64,000 nt of DNA from Marinobacter denitrificans (GCF_008795955.1 NZ_VMHN01000008.1:62001-126000), one strand, 5' to 3'. Positions 1 to 9,622 are shown, counted from the first letter of the stretch. A program made the numbers and translations. The notes: generated by a model not told the origin, from the sequence alone.

Positions 1-356
1 TTTCTGTCCCGCCGTGTTCTTTCCACCTGCTGTTCTATCGAGGTTTTCAGATAAACCACCACTGCATCTCGCTTCAAATGAGCATGGTTTTCGTCGCGCA
101 TTACGGCCCCACCACCGGTGGCCAGGACGGTCTGGGGATACTGTGAGAGTTCCGCCAGCATGGCGGTTTCACGCTGCCGGAAACCATCCTCGCCTTCAAC
201 ATCAAAAATCCAGGGAATATTCGCCCCGCAGCGTTCCTCGATAATACGGTCGGAATCCAGAAATCGATAGCCCAGCTCCTTGGCCAGCATGCGACCAATC
301 GTGCTTTTGCCGGCCCCCATCGGGCCCACAAGGACTATTCGTTTTGGCAAGGACAT
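1..356 (-). CDS. aroK: Shikimate kinase AroK (3' end cut by the window edge)
   Basis: Shikimate kinase phosphorylates shikimate with ATP in the chorismate pathway for aromatic amino acids; it is cytosolic. The first 118 codons are visible, starting at the ATG whose first base is 356 (MSLPKRIVLVG). The P-loop GPMGAGKST lies at residues 11-19. It is followed by the shikimate-contact segment LDSDRIIEE and, further on, the TGGGAV glycine motif. The C-terminal lid and end lie beyond position 1. The gene follows pilQ in the same direction, as in Pseudomonas (pilMNOPQ-aroK-aroB). A strong terminator after pilQ lies in between, so aroK probably has its own promoter near 387-415. Identification is secure. 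Confidence 0.95.
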   Translation of the reverse strand, partial: MSLPKRIVLVGPMGAGKSTIGRMLAKELGYRFLDSDRIIEERCGANIPWIFDVEGEDGFRQRETAMLAELSQYPQTVLATGGGAVMRDENHAHLKRDAVVVYLKTSIEQQVERTRRDR

Positions 357-386
357 AACTTCCGCTCATCTGTATTCCGGCGGGTG

Positions 387-415
387 AGAATAGCACAGGG
401 TAACGTTTTCCATAA
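387..415 (-). promoter_or_regulatory. Candidate aroK promoter
   Basis: On the minus strand a -35-like TTATGG (410-415) and a -10-like TATTCT (387-392) are separated by 17 bases, about 30 bases ahead of the aroK start. The -35 match is weak. The reason to look here is that the pilQ terminator immediately upstream should stop read-through. Confidence 0.35.
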
Positions 416-438
416 GATTCGAAAAACGGACAGGCAAA

Positions 439-467
439 AAAAACCGCCGTACGTGGACGGCGGTTTT
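439..467 (-). terminator. Intrinsic terminator after pilQ
   Basis: A perfect GC-rich stem (AACCGCCGT at one side, ACGGCGGTT at the other) with a 5-6 base loop is followed on the minus strand by a run of eight T. It starts about 17 bases after the pilQ stop. A-rich and T-rich flanks on both sides would let it work in both directions. Confidence 0.85.
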
Positions 468-484
468 TCACAAATGCGACCGAA

Positions 485-2629
485 TTACTGGATCAGGTCA
501 CTTTTAATGATCTTCGGTGTGATGAAGATCAGCAGTTCGCTCCGCTCATCAATATGCTCGGTGCGCTTGAACAACCGGCCCAGATAGGGGATATCGCCCA
601 GGAACGGTGTTTTGGTGACTGTGGTTGCCACTTCGGACTGGAAGATACCGCCCAGAACCACGGTCTCGCCGTTTCCAACAAGAACCTGAGTAGTCACCTC
701 GTTCGTGTTGATGGAGGGGATACCAGCTGTCACCTCACCTCGGGAGTCCTGGTTAACCACCAGGTCCATGATGATCTTGTCATCCGGTGTAATTTGCGGA
801 GTAACCTCCAGAGACAACGCCGCTTCCTTGAAGGAAACCGAAGTCGCACCACTGGAAGACGCCTCTTGATAGGGAATTTCTTCACCGGATTTGATCTTGG
901 CGGTCTGGCGGTCAGCGGTTACTACCCGCGGCTGGGAGACTACCTCAGCCTGGCCATCGCTTTCCAGTGCAGACAGCTCCAGGTCCACCAGGAAGTCGTC
1001 ACTGCCCCAGCCAATAGCAAAAGAAGACGCACCGTCACCGCTTACCCCAAGATCTACAGCCAGTGCATCCGGGAAGGTCGTTTCAAAGCCAGGACCAGCA
1101 GAAGAATCCCGACCATCCTGTACGCCACCCAGCGAACCACCGACCGAGATCACACTGCCATCGCCTCTGGTATCAAAGCCAGCACCGCCCCAACGTACAC
1201 CAAGACTCTCGGCCACGTTTGTCTGCGCCCGAACAATGCGAGCTTCGATAGAAACCTGTCGCACTGCGACATCCCATGTTGAAACCAGACGACGGATCTC
1301 ATCCAGCTTTTCAGCGGTTTCCCGAACGCTAATAGTATTGGTACGGGCGTCAGAGGACACAAAGCCACGCGAAGAAATCAGTTCTTCATCGGCTTCAATA
1401 AGGGCCACAATGTCCGACGCCTTGGCGTAGTTGACCTGAATGATATCCAGGCGAACCGGCGCTAACTCGGCAATCTGTTTGGTCGTTTCCAGTTCCAGTT
1501 TCTCGCGGGCCGCAATTTCGTCAGCAGGCGCCACCAGAAGCACGTTTCCGATCTGCCGCTTGTCCAGCCCCTTGGTTTTCAGAATCAGGTCCAGTGCCTG
1601 ATCCCAGGGTACATTCTGCAAGCGCAGGGTAATGCTGCCGCTGACCGTATCGCTGGCCACAAGATTAAGACCGGTGAAGTCAGCGATCAGCTGAAGCACC
1701 GAACGAACCTCGATGTCCTGGAAGTTCAGAGAAAGCTTGTCGCCTGTGTACGGGAACTTCTCTTCCCGGCGCGATTCAGCCTCCTCTTCCGTCAGTTTTT
1801 CTACGCTGACGGTAAACTGGGAACCAGACTGATAAGCGATATAGTCGTAGTTGCCTTCTGGGCGAATTTCTACTACGGCGTTGCCATCTTCAGTGAAGGT
1901 ATCAATGCGGGTAACCGGCGTTGCAAAATCTGTCACATCAAGCCGGCGACGAAGGTTCTCGGGTACATTTGTTCCATCCATGGTCAAGCGAATCCGACCG
2001 CCAAGTTCGGAAAGATCAACAGGCGTGCTGGCACTGCCGAGATCCACGATTACCCTGCCCTCCCCGTCTTTGCCTCTCCGGAAATCGACACCCGCGAGCC
2101 CATCACCTGAACCCGAAGAAGAGGACGTGGTCGACTGCCCGGAGGTCATAGGAGACGCAGTGGGTGACGAACCAGCGGTCGACGCCGAGGCGCCGCTTTC
2201 ACTACCGATGGTGACAACCAGACTGTTCTGATCGCGAACTGTTTTGTAAGGAGCCAGTTCCGCAAGATTGAAAATAAGCCGGGTACGATCCTTGGTTTCG
2301 ACCACCGTCATGCTTTGGGCATTTCCCGAGCCCAACGATATATTGCGGCTGTCGAGCCCGCTGGTGGTCTCCCGAAGGTCAACGGCAATACGTGCCGGCC
2401 GCTCGATGGTGTAACCGCTCGGTTCCGGCGGCTGGCCATCAAATTTCAGCGTCACTTCCACCCGGTCTCCGGATAGCGACGAAAACGACACGTCTTCCAG
2501 CGTGACCGCATTGGCCAGGCCGGACAACAACCCAAAAGCAATTACGCCGACGTATACATTGAGTTTTCTGAACATCGCTAGCCTCGACCCCAAACTTTTT
2601 TGTTCATGCATGTTTCTTTGAATAGTCAT
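485..2629 (-). CDS. pilQ: Type IV pilus secretin PilQ
   Basis: PilQ forms the outer-membrane ring through which the type IV pilus fibre passes. The 714-residue product has a signal peptide ending near residue 41 (AFGLLSGLANA). AMIN-type domains that bind peptidoglycan follow, then a Ser/Thr/Gly-rich linker around residues 150-175, an STN/N-domain region (LSLNFQDIEVRSVLQLIADF) and the C-terminal secretin domain, with the typical segment TPFLGDIPYLGRLFK near the end. A GGAG sits 8 bases before the ATG at 2629, supporting this start. An internal ATG at 2575 would also leave a complete signal peptide. It is the last gene of pilMNOPQ, 12 bases after pilP, and ends in a strong terminator. Confidence 0.97.
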   Translation of the reverse strand: MTIQRNMHEQKSLGSRLAMFRKLNVYVGVIAFGLLSGLANAVTLEDVSFSSLSGDRVEVTLKFDGQPPEPSGYTIERPARIAVDLRETTSGLDSRNISLGSGNAQSMTVVETKDRTRLIFNLAELAPYKTVRDQNSLVVTIGSESGASASTAGSSPTASPMTSGQSTTSSSSGSGDGLAGVDFRRGKDGEGRVIVDLGSASTPVDLSELGGRIRLTMDGTNVPENLRRRLDVTDFATPVTRIDTFTEDGNAVVEIRPEGNYDYIAYQSGSQFTVSVEKLTEEEAESRREEKFPYTGDKLSLNFQDIEVRSVLQLIADFTGLNLVASDTVSGSITLRLQNVPWDQALDLILKTKGLDKRQIGNVLLVAPADEIAAREKLELETTKQIAELAPVRLDIIQVNYAKASDIVALIEADEELISSRGFVSSDARTNTISVRETAEKLDEIRRLVSTWDVAVRQVSIEARIVRAQTNVAESLGVRWGGAGFDTRGDGSVISVGGSLGGVQDGRDSSAGPGFETTFPDALAVDLGVSGDGASSFAIGWGSDDFLVDLELSALESDGQAEVVSQPRVVTADRQTAKIKSGEEIPYQEASSSGATSVSFKEAALSLEVTPQITPDDKIIMDLVVNQDSRGEVTAGIPSINTNEVTTQVLVGNGETVVLGGIFQSEVATTVTKTPFLGDIPYLGRLFKRTEHIDERSELLIFITPKIIKSDLIQ

Positions 2630-2641
2630 ATTGCCGCTCCC

Positions 2642-3196
2642 TTAGCCTTCATTCTCATCCAGCGACAGCGAGCGCGGACGCTCGACCCATCCGCCCCGGC
2701 CATTGGGAACGATCTCAATCAGTTCTACCCGGGTTTCATTAACGCCGATAATCCGACCATAGTTCCGCCCCATGTAATTACCTGTACGCACCCTGTGGAT
2801 ACCACCTGCATCATCTCTGACGAGCGCAAACAGGCTTCCGGAGGTGTCGCTCAGGGTTCCCACCATACTGAGCGCCTTCAGATCAAAGTTCTCAAGAACC
2901 TCTCTCGGTCGATCCAGATCCGGTTCAATGTCGCTCTCGGGTTCCTGGTCCACCATGGTGAGCTGAACGTCCATCGGCGGCTCGAAGGGTGCCCTTCGAT
3001 CCGCAGCTGAATAACTGAAAGCCTCATACGCCTTGAATTCCGGCAACGGCTCTACGTGGCCGCGAGGCTTGGCCCGCGTGTCTGCCATGAACTTGTCCAG
3101 ATCAGAAAAGCCATTTCCCTGGGAACACGCTGTCAGAAAAGATACCAGACAAATACCCATCCAGGCCTTTGCCGCATGCTGTTTCGTCATGCTCAT
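2642..3196 (-). CDS. pilP: Type IV pilus assembly lipoprotein PilP
   Basis: PilP is the inner-membrane lipoprotein that links the PilN/PilO dimer to the secretin PilQ across the periplasm. The 184-residue product has a lipoprotein signal with lipobox LTAC, so Cys24 would be the lipidated residue. A flexible Pro/Glu-rich stretch follows, then the C-terminal beta domain (FSYSAADRRAPFEPP, then the segment around DTSGSLFALVRDDAGG). Its ATG overlaps the pilO stop codon in an ATGA arrangement, so translation is probably coupled. Confidence 0.95.
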   Translation of the reverse strand: MSMTKQHAAKAWMGICLVSFLTACSQGNGFSDLDKFMADTRAKPRGHVEPLPEFKAYEAFSYSAADRRAPFEPPMDVQLTMVDQEPESDIEPDLDRPREVLENFDLKALSMVGTLSDTSGSLFALVRDDAGGIHRVRTGNYMGRNYGRIIGVNETRVELIEIVPNGRGGWVERPRSLSLDENEG

Positions 3197-3804
3197 TCTC
3201 CAGCCCGGTAGCGGTAGGTACGTGCAAGAACCTGCATGTTCAGCTGTTCTCCATCACCGCCAGTTGGTTCTATGGTTAAATCGTGCAATGTCACAATACG
3301 AGGCAGGCTGGCTACGCTGCTTACGAAACTCGCCAACTCATGATAGGTGCCAGTTACCCGGATATTGATCGGAAGCTCGGCGTAGAAATCCCGTTGCTGC
3401 TCTCCCTGCAACTTGACCTCCTCCAGAGCAAGACCACTTCCCAATGCTGTATTGGTGATGTCTTCAAGGAGGCCCGGCACCTCCGTTTCACTGGGAAGCT
3501 GTCTCACCAGTGCACCGAAGGTCTCTTCCATCTCTTCCATCTGGGCCTTGAAAACTTCCAGGTTGGCCACCTGATAGGCTTTGTCTTCGTATCGCTTGCG
3601 CAGTTCCTGCTCGGTATTTTCGACACGCTCCAGCTGGGCATATTGGTCCTTGATGAAGAACCAGTAGCCACCACCGAGAATCAGGCCAAAAATAATCAGC
3701 ACGACGATAGCCTTGATTGGCGCAGGCCATATGCCGGCGTTATTGACATCAAGGTCATTGATATCAAATTCATTGAGGCTTTTAAGTGAGTCCGCGAGGC
3801 TCAT
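3193..3804 (-). CDS. pilO: Type IV pilus alignment protein PilO
   Basis: PilO is a bitopic inner-membrane protein that dimerises with PilN to form the alignment complex between the PilM-bound motor and the secretin. The 203-residue product has a short cytoplasmic N-terminus, one transmembrane helix at about residues 31-50, a coiled coil (about 55-105, rich in Glu/Gln/Leu) and a ferredoxin-like periplasmic domain. Its start and the pilN stop share one base (TAATG). Confidence 0.96.
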   Translation of the reverse strand: MSLADSLKSLNEFDINDLDVNNAGIWPAPIKAIVVLIIFGLILGGGYWFFIKDQYAQLERVENTEQELRKRYEDKAYQVANLEVFKAQMEEMEETFGALVRQLPSETEVPGLLEDITNTALGSGLALEEVKLQGEQQRDFYAELPINIRVTGTYHELASFVSSVASLPRIVTLHDLTIEPTGGDGEQLNMQVLARTYRYRAGE

Positions 3805-4367
3805 TACTTGTCCTCCCCTTCGGGCTCTGGTGTTTGTTGTTGAACCGACAGGTTGAACTGGCTATAACCAGCACGGGTATTATCGGCGGTTGCGACGTTC
3901 GAAAGATTCGGATCATTGAACCAGTCAGACCCTTCAAAACGCCTCATAAGTGACGATATGCGGCTGTTGGATTCCGACATACCGACAATGTCCACACGTT
4001 CGCCGGTTTTCTTCAGACTGGTGTAGTAAAGCCCATCCGGAAGTGTGCGAACCAGCTCATCAAACACCCGCACAATGACGGGGCGCTTGCCCTGGAGGTC
4101 CTGGATCACCTGCATGCGGGAGAGCAGCTCGTCGCGCTTGCGCTTGAGATCCTCGATTTCCTTGATCTGTTTGTCGAGTTGTCTGGTTGCAGTTTCGATG
4201 TAGGCGTTTCTGGATTCCTGATAAGCGATACGATTGTCCATATCTGTCTTCCAGAGGAACACCAAGCCGCCAGCAATAATGGCGGCGCCCAGAATCATGA
4301 CCACGAACTGCTTCTGCTTTTCTGCCCGGAGTTCTTCGCGCCAGGGCCTGAGGTTAATCTTTGCCAT
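3804..4367 (-). CDS. pilN: Type IV pilus alignment protein PilN
   Basis: PilN pairs with PilO and binds the cytoplasmic actin-like protein PilM through its N-terminal tail. That tail carries the conserved INLRPW motif (residues 4-9) just before the single transmembrane helix at residues 21-39. A coiled coil (residues 45-85) and a ferredoxin-like fold in the periplasm follow. Length (187 aa) is normal. The gene overlaps pilM by one base (TGATG) and pilO by one base, which points to translational coupling and fixed stoichiometry. Confidence 0.96.
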   Translation of the reverse strand: MAKINLRPWREELRAEKQKQFVVMILGAAIIAGGLVFLWKTDMDNRIAYQESRNAYIETATRQLDKQIKEIEDLKRKRDELLSRMQVIQDLQGKRPVIVRVFDELVRTLPDGLYYTSLKKTGERVDIVGMSESNSRISSLMRRFEGSDWFNDPNLSNVATADNTRAGYSQFNLSVQQQTPEPEGEDK

Positions 4368-5431
4368 CAGTCAAAGCTCCTCATTGCCAGCCCGCAGGCA
4401 ATCATGAGTGAAGGGGCATCGTTGCTCAGCGAGGATGCATTCACCCGGGAGCCAACCGCCATGTCTGCAAATGGATTTGCGACCAGCGTTGGCGTGCCTG
4501 TTTTTTCCTCAACCATTTCTGTGAGCCCCTGGATTGATGCCGTGCCGCCTGCCAGGACCACGTAGTCAACCGCATTGTACTGACTTGCGCCGAAGAAGAA
4601 CTGGAGTGCACGGGCAACTTGCTGAACGACTGCTTCACGGAACGGCGTCAGCACTTCGGAGTCGTAATCGTCCGGCAAGCCACCCTGTTTCTTGGCAAGG
4701 CCGGCCTCTTCCAGAGACAACCCATAGCGACGCTGGATTTCCTCGGTAAGCTGTTTGCCACCGAAAATCTGCTCGCGGGTGTAAACGGTTTTACCTTCCG
4801 CCAGCACACTGAGCGTTGTCATGGTTGCACCCACATCCACAATCGCAACCACAAGCTCCTCGCCCTGGGAGTCAAGCTGGGGCTCGATAAGTGAGTAGGC
4901 CCGCTCGAGGGCGTAGGCTTCGACATCCACAATTTTGGTCGTCAGCGAGGCAATCTCGAGAGCGTCTTCGCGAATATCAACGTTCTCCTTCCTGCATGCT
5001 GCAAGGAGAACGTCGACCTGATCGGGATTGGTTTCAGATGGGCCCTGCACCTCGAAGTCGATAGCCACTTCATCCAGTGGATACGGGATGTACTGGTCCG
5101 CCTCGAGCGTGATCTGGTCTTCCATCTCGAACTCGTTAAGACCACCGTCCATCTGGATCAGCTTGGTAATAACGGCGGAACCGGAAACAGCCACAGCTAC
5201 CTGCTTGACGCCTGTGCGGGACTTGGATGCGACGCGCTTCAATACCTCCCCGACCGCCTCGACATCCGTGATGTTTTTTTCTACGACAGCATTTGCCGGT
5301 AACGGCTCTACTGCGTAGCTCTCGACCTTATAGCGGTCGCCCTGCTTTGATAATTCCAGAAGCTTCACCGAGCTGGAGCTTATGTCCACACCCAAGACAG
5401 CACTGGACTTCTTTCCGAACAATCCGAACAC
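4367..5431 (-). CDS. pilM: Type IV pilus actin-like protein PilM
   Basis: PilM is a cytoplasmic FtsA/actin-like ATP-binding protein that docks on the N-terminal tail of PilN and connects the pilus motor to the alignment complex. The 354-residue product starts MFGLFGKKSSAVLGVDISSS. That segment carries the phosphate-1 motif (GVDISSSSVK), and a second nucleotide motif, AIVDVGATMTTL, lies near residue 196. The adenosine motif LAGGTASIQGL is near residue 297. It is the first gene of the operon and faces ponA across a 214-base gap, which must hold both promoters. No convincing -35/-10 pair was found there, although TACAAT hexamers occur on both strands. Confidence 0.96.
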   Translation of the reverse strand: MFGLFGKKSSAVLGVDISSSSVKLLELSKQGDRYKVESYAVEPLPANAVVEKNITDVEAVGEVLKRVASKSRTGVKQVAVAVSGSAVITKLIQMDGGLNEFEMEDQITLEADQYIPYPLDEVAIDFEVQGPSETNPDQVDVLLAACRKENVDIREDALEIASLTTKIVDVEAYALERAYSLIEPQLDSQGEELVVAIVDVGATMTTLSVLAEGKTVYTREQIFGGKQLTEEIQRRYGLSLEEAGLAKKQGGLPDDYDSEVLTPFREAVVQQVARALQFFFGASQYNAVDYVVLAGGTASIQGLTEMVEEKTGTPTLVANPFADMAVGSRVNASSLSNDAPSLMIACGLAMRSFD

Positions 5432-5645
5432 GCGCTCACCCTATACCTGGTTACATGCACCGGGTTATGAAAGCTCCAGACGGAGCTCTTTCATATGTGT
5501 TTTTTATTTAAGAGAATTTCTTCAGTTTTCCGTCTACAATGCTCGTTCTTCTTTAATTGGGAAACATTGTACCCGGGAAGTGGCTCGCCCTTCCTAAAGC
5601 AATTTCTCAAATGATAGACCTATATCCAACAGTTGTCAGAAAAAA

Positions 5646-8135
5646 ATGTCTCACTTGTTACGTACATCTCGCCTGTTTGCATGGCTTTTTCTCACCGGTT
5701 TCAGTCTCGCCACAATCGTGGCGTCAGGATTTTACCTTTATCTTCGCCCGGGGCTACCTCCTGTTGAACAGCTCCTGGACATCAAGCTGCAAACCCCTCT
5801 GAGGGTGTACAGCGCAGACGACAAATTAATAGCAGAATTCGGTGAAAAGAGAAGGGCACCTATCACAATCGAACAGATCCCTACAATTCAGTTACATGCC
5901 TTCCTGGCGGCTGAAGACGCCCGTTTTTACGAGCACTTTGGGGTCGACTTCAAAGGCCTGATGCGGGCTGCAATCGAACTGGTCTCCACCGGAGAGATCC
6001 AGTCTGGGGGCAGTACCATCACAATGCAGGTTGCAAAAAATTACTTTTTGTCACGCGACCGGACGTTTATTCGCAAGTTCAACGAGATACTTCTGGCTCT
6101 TCAGATTGAGCGTGAACTGGATAAAAACCGCATCCTCGAGCTCTATCTTAACAAGATTTACCTCGGCAATCGCGCCTATGGAATTGCAGCCGCTGCCCAG
6201 GTGTACTACGACAAGCCAGTGACCGAACTTTCGCTCGCAGAGATGGCCATGCTGGCAGGATTGCCCAAGGCACCGTCAGCTTACAACCCCCTCGCCAATC
6301 CAAGCCGCGCGGAAGCTCGCAGGAACTGGATTCTGGGCCGCATGCGGGATCTGGAATACATTACGCAGGATGCCTATGAGCTCGCCTCCAACGCCCCGCT
6401 GACCGCAACCTTCAACGCGGCTTCCACAGAGGTGGATGCAGACTATGTGGCCGAGATGGCGCGCGCAGACATGGTCAGACGGTTCGGAGACGCAGCCTAT
6501 ACCGATGGCTACACGGTACAACTGACCGTGGATAGCGAGAAACAGCATGAAGCCACCCTCGCTCTGCGGAGAGGTCTTGAAGCGTACGACCAGCGCCACG
6601 GCTTTCGCGGGCCGATTGGTCAGGTTGGCGAAGACGAACTGGCCCCGGATAACCTCGACAACCTGATGGCTAACTACCCCGGCGTAGCGGAACTGGTTCC
6701 GGCTGTGGTCACCAAAGTAAGAGACGAAGACAGCGAGGTTGACCTCCACGCCCGCAGGCTGGGCACATCGGTCATGGCATTCAACACCATGACGTGGGCC
6801 AAGCGGTACAAGACCGAAAACCTCACCGGGCCGGAACCCGAGAAACCCTCTGACGTGGTCTCACCAGGCGATATCGTCTATGTGAAGCCCATGGTAATCA
6901 TGACACCCGAACCGGCCGACAGCGCCGAAGAAGGCTCCGGCAAAGACAGCGACCAACCCGTCGCAGAGATACCTGATGTCAGGCGGGTTGCCCTGTCTCA
7001 GGTTCCCAGGGTTCAAGGAGCGCTGATATCACTGGATGCGCAAACAGGAGCCATCGAAGCCCTTGCCGGCGGCTACAGCTTCAGCCAGAACAAGTATAAC
7101 CGGGCAACGCAGGCAAAAAGACAGCCGGGCTCTACCTTCAAGCCGTTTCTTTATCTCAGCGCCCTTGAGCGGGGAATGACCCCGGCAACGATCTATAATG
7201 ACGCCCCCATTGTGTTTGACGACTCCGAGCTGGGAACAGCTTGGCGTCCGCAGAATTCCTCCGGGCAGTTTTACGGCCCCACCCGGCTGAGAGAGGCCCT
7301 GTACCGTTCCCGGAACCTGGTTTCCGTGCGCCTTCTGAGGGATCTCGGCATACAGAACACGATCGATTACCTGGACCAACTGGAGATACCCACTGCCGAC
7401 ATGCAGAAAGACCTGTCCCTGTCTCTCGGAAGCGGGCTGCTGACCCCGATGGATCTCGCGCGGGGCTTTGCAGTTATCGCCAATGGCGGTTATGACGTCG
7501 AACCCTATATCGTCAGCTCTATCTCCGATGTTACTGGCGACGATATTTTCGAAGCGCCAGAGGTCATTCTTTGCGACGACAATTGCCAGGAGGAGCAGAA
7601 AGAGATTGATACAGAAGATCGCAATGCTCGCGTTGCACGAAGACTTGCGGATGAGCGCTCGGTGTATATCCTCCATTCAATGATGCAAGATGTTATCAGG
7701 CTGGGGACCGGCAGACGGGCGCTGGCACTGGGAAGAGAAGACATCGGCGGCAAGACCGGCACCACCAACGAACAGCGCGACACCTGGTTTGGCGGCTTCA
7801 ATCACGACATTGCTACTACGGTGTGGGTTGGCTTCGACCAGCCCCAGCCACTGGGCCGGCGCGAATTTGGTGCCAGCACCGCCCTGCCAGTCTGGCTTGA
7901 TTACATGAAGGTTGCTCTTGCAGGCGAGCCCCCCTCGCTGATGCCCAGACCCAACGGGATTGTCAACATCCGCATCGACCCGGAAACCGGCAAGCGCGCA
8001 CGCCCCGGCCAGGAAGGCGCAACGTTTGAGCTGTTCAAGGAAGAAGATGCCCCACCCCCACTCGACCCTCAGGACGAATCTTCAGGTGGCAGTGAGAACG
8101 GTGACGATGGAGGCCTGTCCAGACAGATATTCTGA
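5646..8135 (+). CDS. ponA: Penicillin-binding protein 1A (bifunctional peptidoglycan synthase)
   Basis: This class A penicillin-binding protein polymerises glycan strands and cross-links peptides in the periplasm while anchored in the inner membrane. The 829-residue product has a membrane helix near residues 8-30. The GT51 transglycosylase domain has its catalytic Glu at about residue 90 (AAEDARFYEHFG) and the motif GGSTITMQVAKN. The transpeptidase domain has SxxK at Ser496 (GSTFKPF), SxN at Ser555 (SRN) and KTG at Lys703 (GKTGTT). An insertion of roughly 100 residues between the domains matches the OB-like domain of PBP1a proteins. The C-terminus is Pro/Asp/Glu-rich. It is divergent from pilM, as in Pseudomonas, and ends in a shared bidirectional terminator. 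Confidence 0.96.
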   Translation: MSHLLRTSRLFAWLFLTGFSLATIVASGFYLYLRPGLPPVEQLLDIKLQTPLRVYSADDKLIAEFGEKRRAPITIEQIPTIQLHAFLAAEDARFYEHFGVDFKGLMRAAIELVSTGEIQSGGSTITMQVAKNYFLSRDRTFIRKFNEILLALQIERELDKNRILELYLNKIYLGNRAYGIAAAAQVYYDKPVTELSLAEMAMLAGLPKAPSAYNPLANPSRAEARRNWILGRMRDLEYITQDAYELASNAPLTATFNAASTEVDADYVAEMARADMVRRFGDAAYTDGYTVQLTVDSEKQHEATLALRRGLEAYDQRHGFRGPIGQVGEDELAPDNLDNLMANYPGVAELVPAVVTKVRDEDSEVDLHARRLGTSVMAFNTMTWAKRYKTENLTGPEPEKPSDVVSPGDIVYVKPMVIMTPEPADSAEEGSGKDSDQPVAEIPDVRRVALSQVPRVQGALISLDAQTGAIEALAGGYSFSQNKYNRATQAKRQPGSTFKPFLYLSALERGMTPATIYNDAPIVFDDSELGTAWRPQNSSGQFYGPTRLREALYRSRNLVSVRLLRDLGIQNTIDYLDQLEIPTADMQKDLSLSLGSGLLTPMDLARGFAVIANGGYDVEPYIVSSISDVTGDDIFEAPEVILCDDNCQEEQKEIDTEDRNARVARRLADERSVYILHSMMQDVIRLGTGRRALALGREDIGGKTGTTNEQRDTWFGGFNHDIATTVWVGFDQPQPLGRREFGASTALPVWLDYMKVALAGEPPSLMPRPNGIVNIRIDPETGKRARPGQEGATFELFKEEDAPPPLDPQDESSGGSENGDDGGLSRQIF

Positions 8136-8165
8136 CCTGCTAGGCAGGTAGTAGCCTCTCACCAC

Positions 8166-8200
8166 AAAAAAACCGGCGGTTTTCACCCCGCCGGTTTTTT
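8166..8200. terminator. Bidirectional terminator between ponA and the malic enzyme gene
   Basis: A 13-base arm (A-tract then ACCGGCGG) pairs with its complement across an 8-base loop, giving a GC-rich stem flanked by A6 on the left and T6 or more on the right. It sits between two convergent genes and has a U-tract for both transcripts. Confidence 0.88.
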
Positions 8201-8228
8201 TAATTCACCGATAATCTGGAACGACAGA

Positions 8229-9515
8229 TCAGATAATATCGTCCATAGACTTCAGCGGGTAGTGAGCCGGGTAGCCGTTACGGGCAACTCCTGAGTCGAC
8301 CGCTGCGCGTGCAACCGCAGCAGGAACAACCTCCAGCAGACGCACATCCATCGGCTTGGGAATGATGTATTCCCGACCGAACTCGAAGCTGGCAACGTCA
8401 TAGGCTTCGCAGATTTCCTGCGGAACCGGCTCCTTGGCCAGTTCGCGAATCGCGTGAACGGCCGCCACTTTCATTTCTTCGTTGATCGCAGTGGCCCGCA
8501 CATCCAGCGCCCCCCGGAAGATAAATGGGAAGCCCAGAACGTTATTTACCTGATTTGGGTAGTCAGACCGGCCGGTTGCCATGATCAGGTCATCTCGAGT
8601 GGCCAGTGCCACCTCAGGTGCGATCTCCGGATCCGGGTTGGAGCAGGCAAACACGATCGGATTCGGCGCCATCAGCTTGAGCTGATCGGCACTCAGCAGG
8701 TCCGGACCAGACAGCCCAAGGAATACGTCCGCACCGTCCATCGCATCATCAAGCGTGCGCTTGTCGGTCTCGTTGGCGAACATCGCCTTGTACTGATTCA
8801 GGTCGTCACGGCCAGAGTGAATGACGCCCTTGCGATCGAGCATATAGATGTTCTCTGAGCGAACACCGCAGCTGATAAGAAGCTTCATACAGGCGATGGC
8901 CGCTGCACCAGCGCCAAGGCACACAACTTTAGCCTCTTCAATCTTCTTACCCTGAAGTTCAAGTGCGTTGATCATGCCCGCGGCCGTTACAATAGCGGTA
9001 CCGTGCTGATCATCGTGGAAGATGGGGACACTGCATTTTTCGATGAGGGCCCGCTCGATTTCAAAGCACTCTGGTGCCTTGATGTCTTCCAGATTGATGC
9101 CACCGAAGGTATCGGCAATACGCTCAACCGTTTCGATAAAGGCCTGGGGGCTCTCGGAATTGACTTCAATATCAAACACGTCAATGCCGGCAAAGCGCTT
9201 GAACAGTACGCCCTTGCCTTCCATTACCGGCTTACTCGCCAGAGGACCCAGGTTACCCAGACCAAGAATCGCGGAGCCGTCGGAAATAACGGCCACCAGA
9301 TTCCCCTTGGCGGTATATTTGTACGCGTTCTCTGGGTCCTTAGCGATCTCGCGGACCGGCTCGGCAACCCCGGGGCTGTACGCCAGAGAAAGGTCGCGGG
9401 AGGTCTTGGTGGGCTTGGTGATTTCAACACTCAGCTTACCAGGCCGCGGCTTGGCGTGATATTCAAGGGCTGCTTCTTTCAGATCTTGAGACATTGCCAC
9501 TGTTCCGTTTGTCAC
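8229..9515 (-). CDS. Malic enzyme (NADP-type, single-domain)
   Basis: Malic enzyme oxidatively decarboxylates malate to pyruvate with reduction of NAD(P). The 428-residue product carries the N-terminal malic domain (AYSPGVAEP; Lys in KYTAKGNLVAVISDGSAILG; metal-binding FHDDQHGTA) and the NAD-binding domain (VCLGAGAAAIA; ACSNPDPEI). It ends after this domain and so lacks the C-terminal phosphotransacetylase-like domain of the long MaeB form (about 760 residues). The start at 9515 follows the longest reading. An ATG at residue 8 (MSQDLKEAA) is a plausible alternative. It lies between rpmE and ponA, as in Pseudomonas. Confidence 0.93.
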   Translation of the reverse strand: MTNGTVAMSQDLKEAALEYHAKPRPGKLSVEITKPTKTSRDLSLAYSPGVAEPVREIAKDPENAYKYTAKGNLVAVISDGSAILGLGNLGPLASKPVMEGKGVLFKRFAGIDVFDIEVNSESPQAFIETVERIADTFGGINLEDIKAPECFEIERALIEKCSVPIFHDDQHGTAIVTAAGMINALELQGKKIEEAKVVCLGAGAAAIACMKLLISCGVRSENIYMLDRKGVIHSGRDDLNQYKAMFANETDKRTLDDAMDGADVFLGLSGPDLLSADQLKLMAPNPIVFACSNPDPEIAPEVALATRDDLIMATGRSDYPNQVNNVLGFPFIFRGALDVRATAINEEMKVAAVHAIRELAKEPVPQEICEAYDVASFEFGREYIIPKPMDVRLLEVVPAAVARAAVDSGVARNGYPAHYPLKSMDDII

Positions 9516-9622
9516 GTTTAAGAGGTAAAAGCCACCGGGGCTAGCCCAGCGGAGCGCGACATTATGGCGTGAAGGTCAGCATCAGACAAGGCCCCACTGA
9601 CCATTTCGTGACCAGTCAATAA

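Noticed and set aside
5535..5571. TACAAT hexamers on both strands between pilM and ponA as promoters
   Set aside because: No -35-like sequence at a suitable distance was found on either strand. The promoters must be in this gap but cannot be placed.
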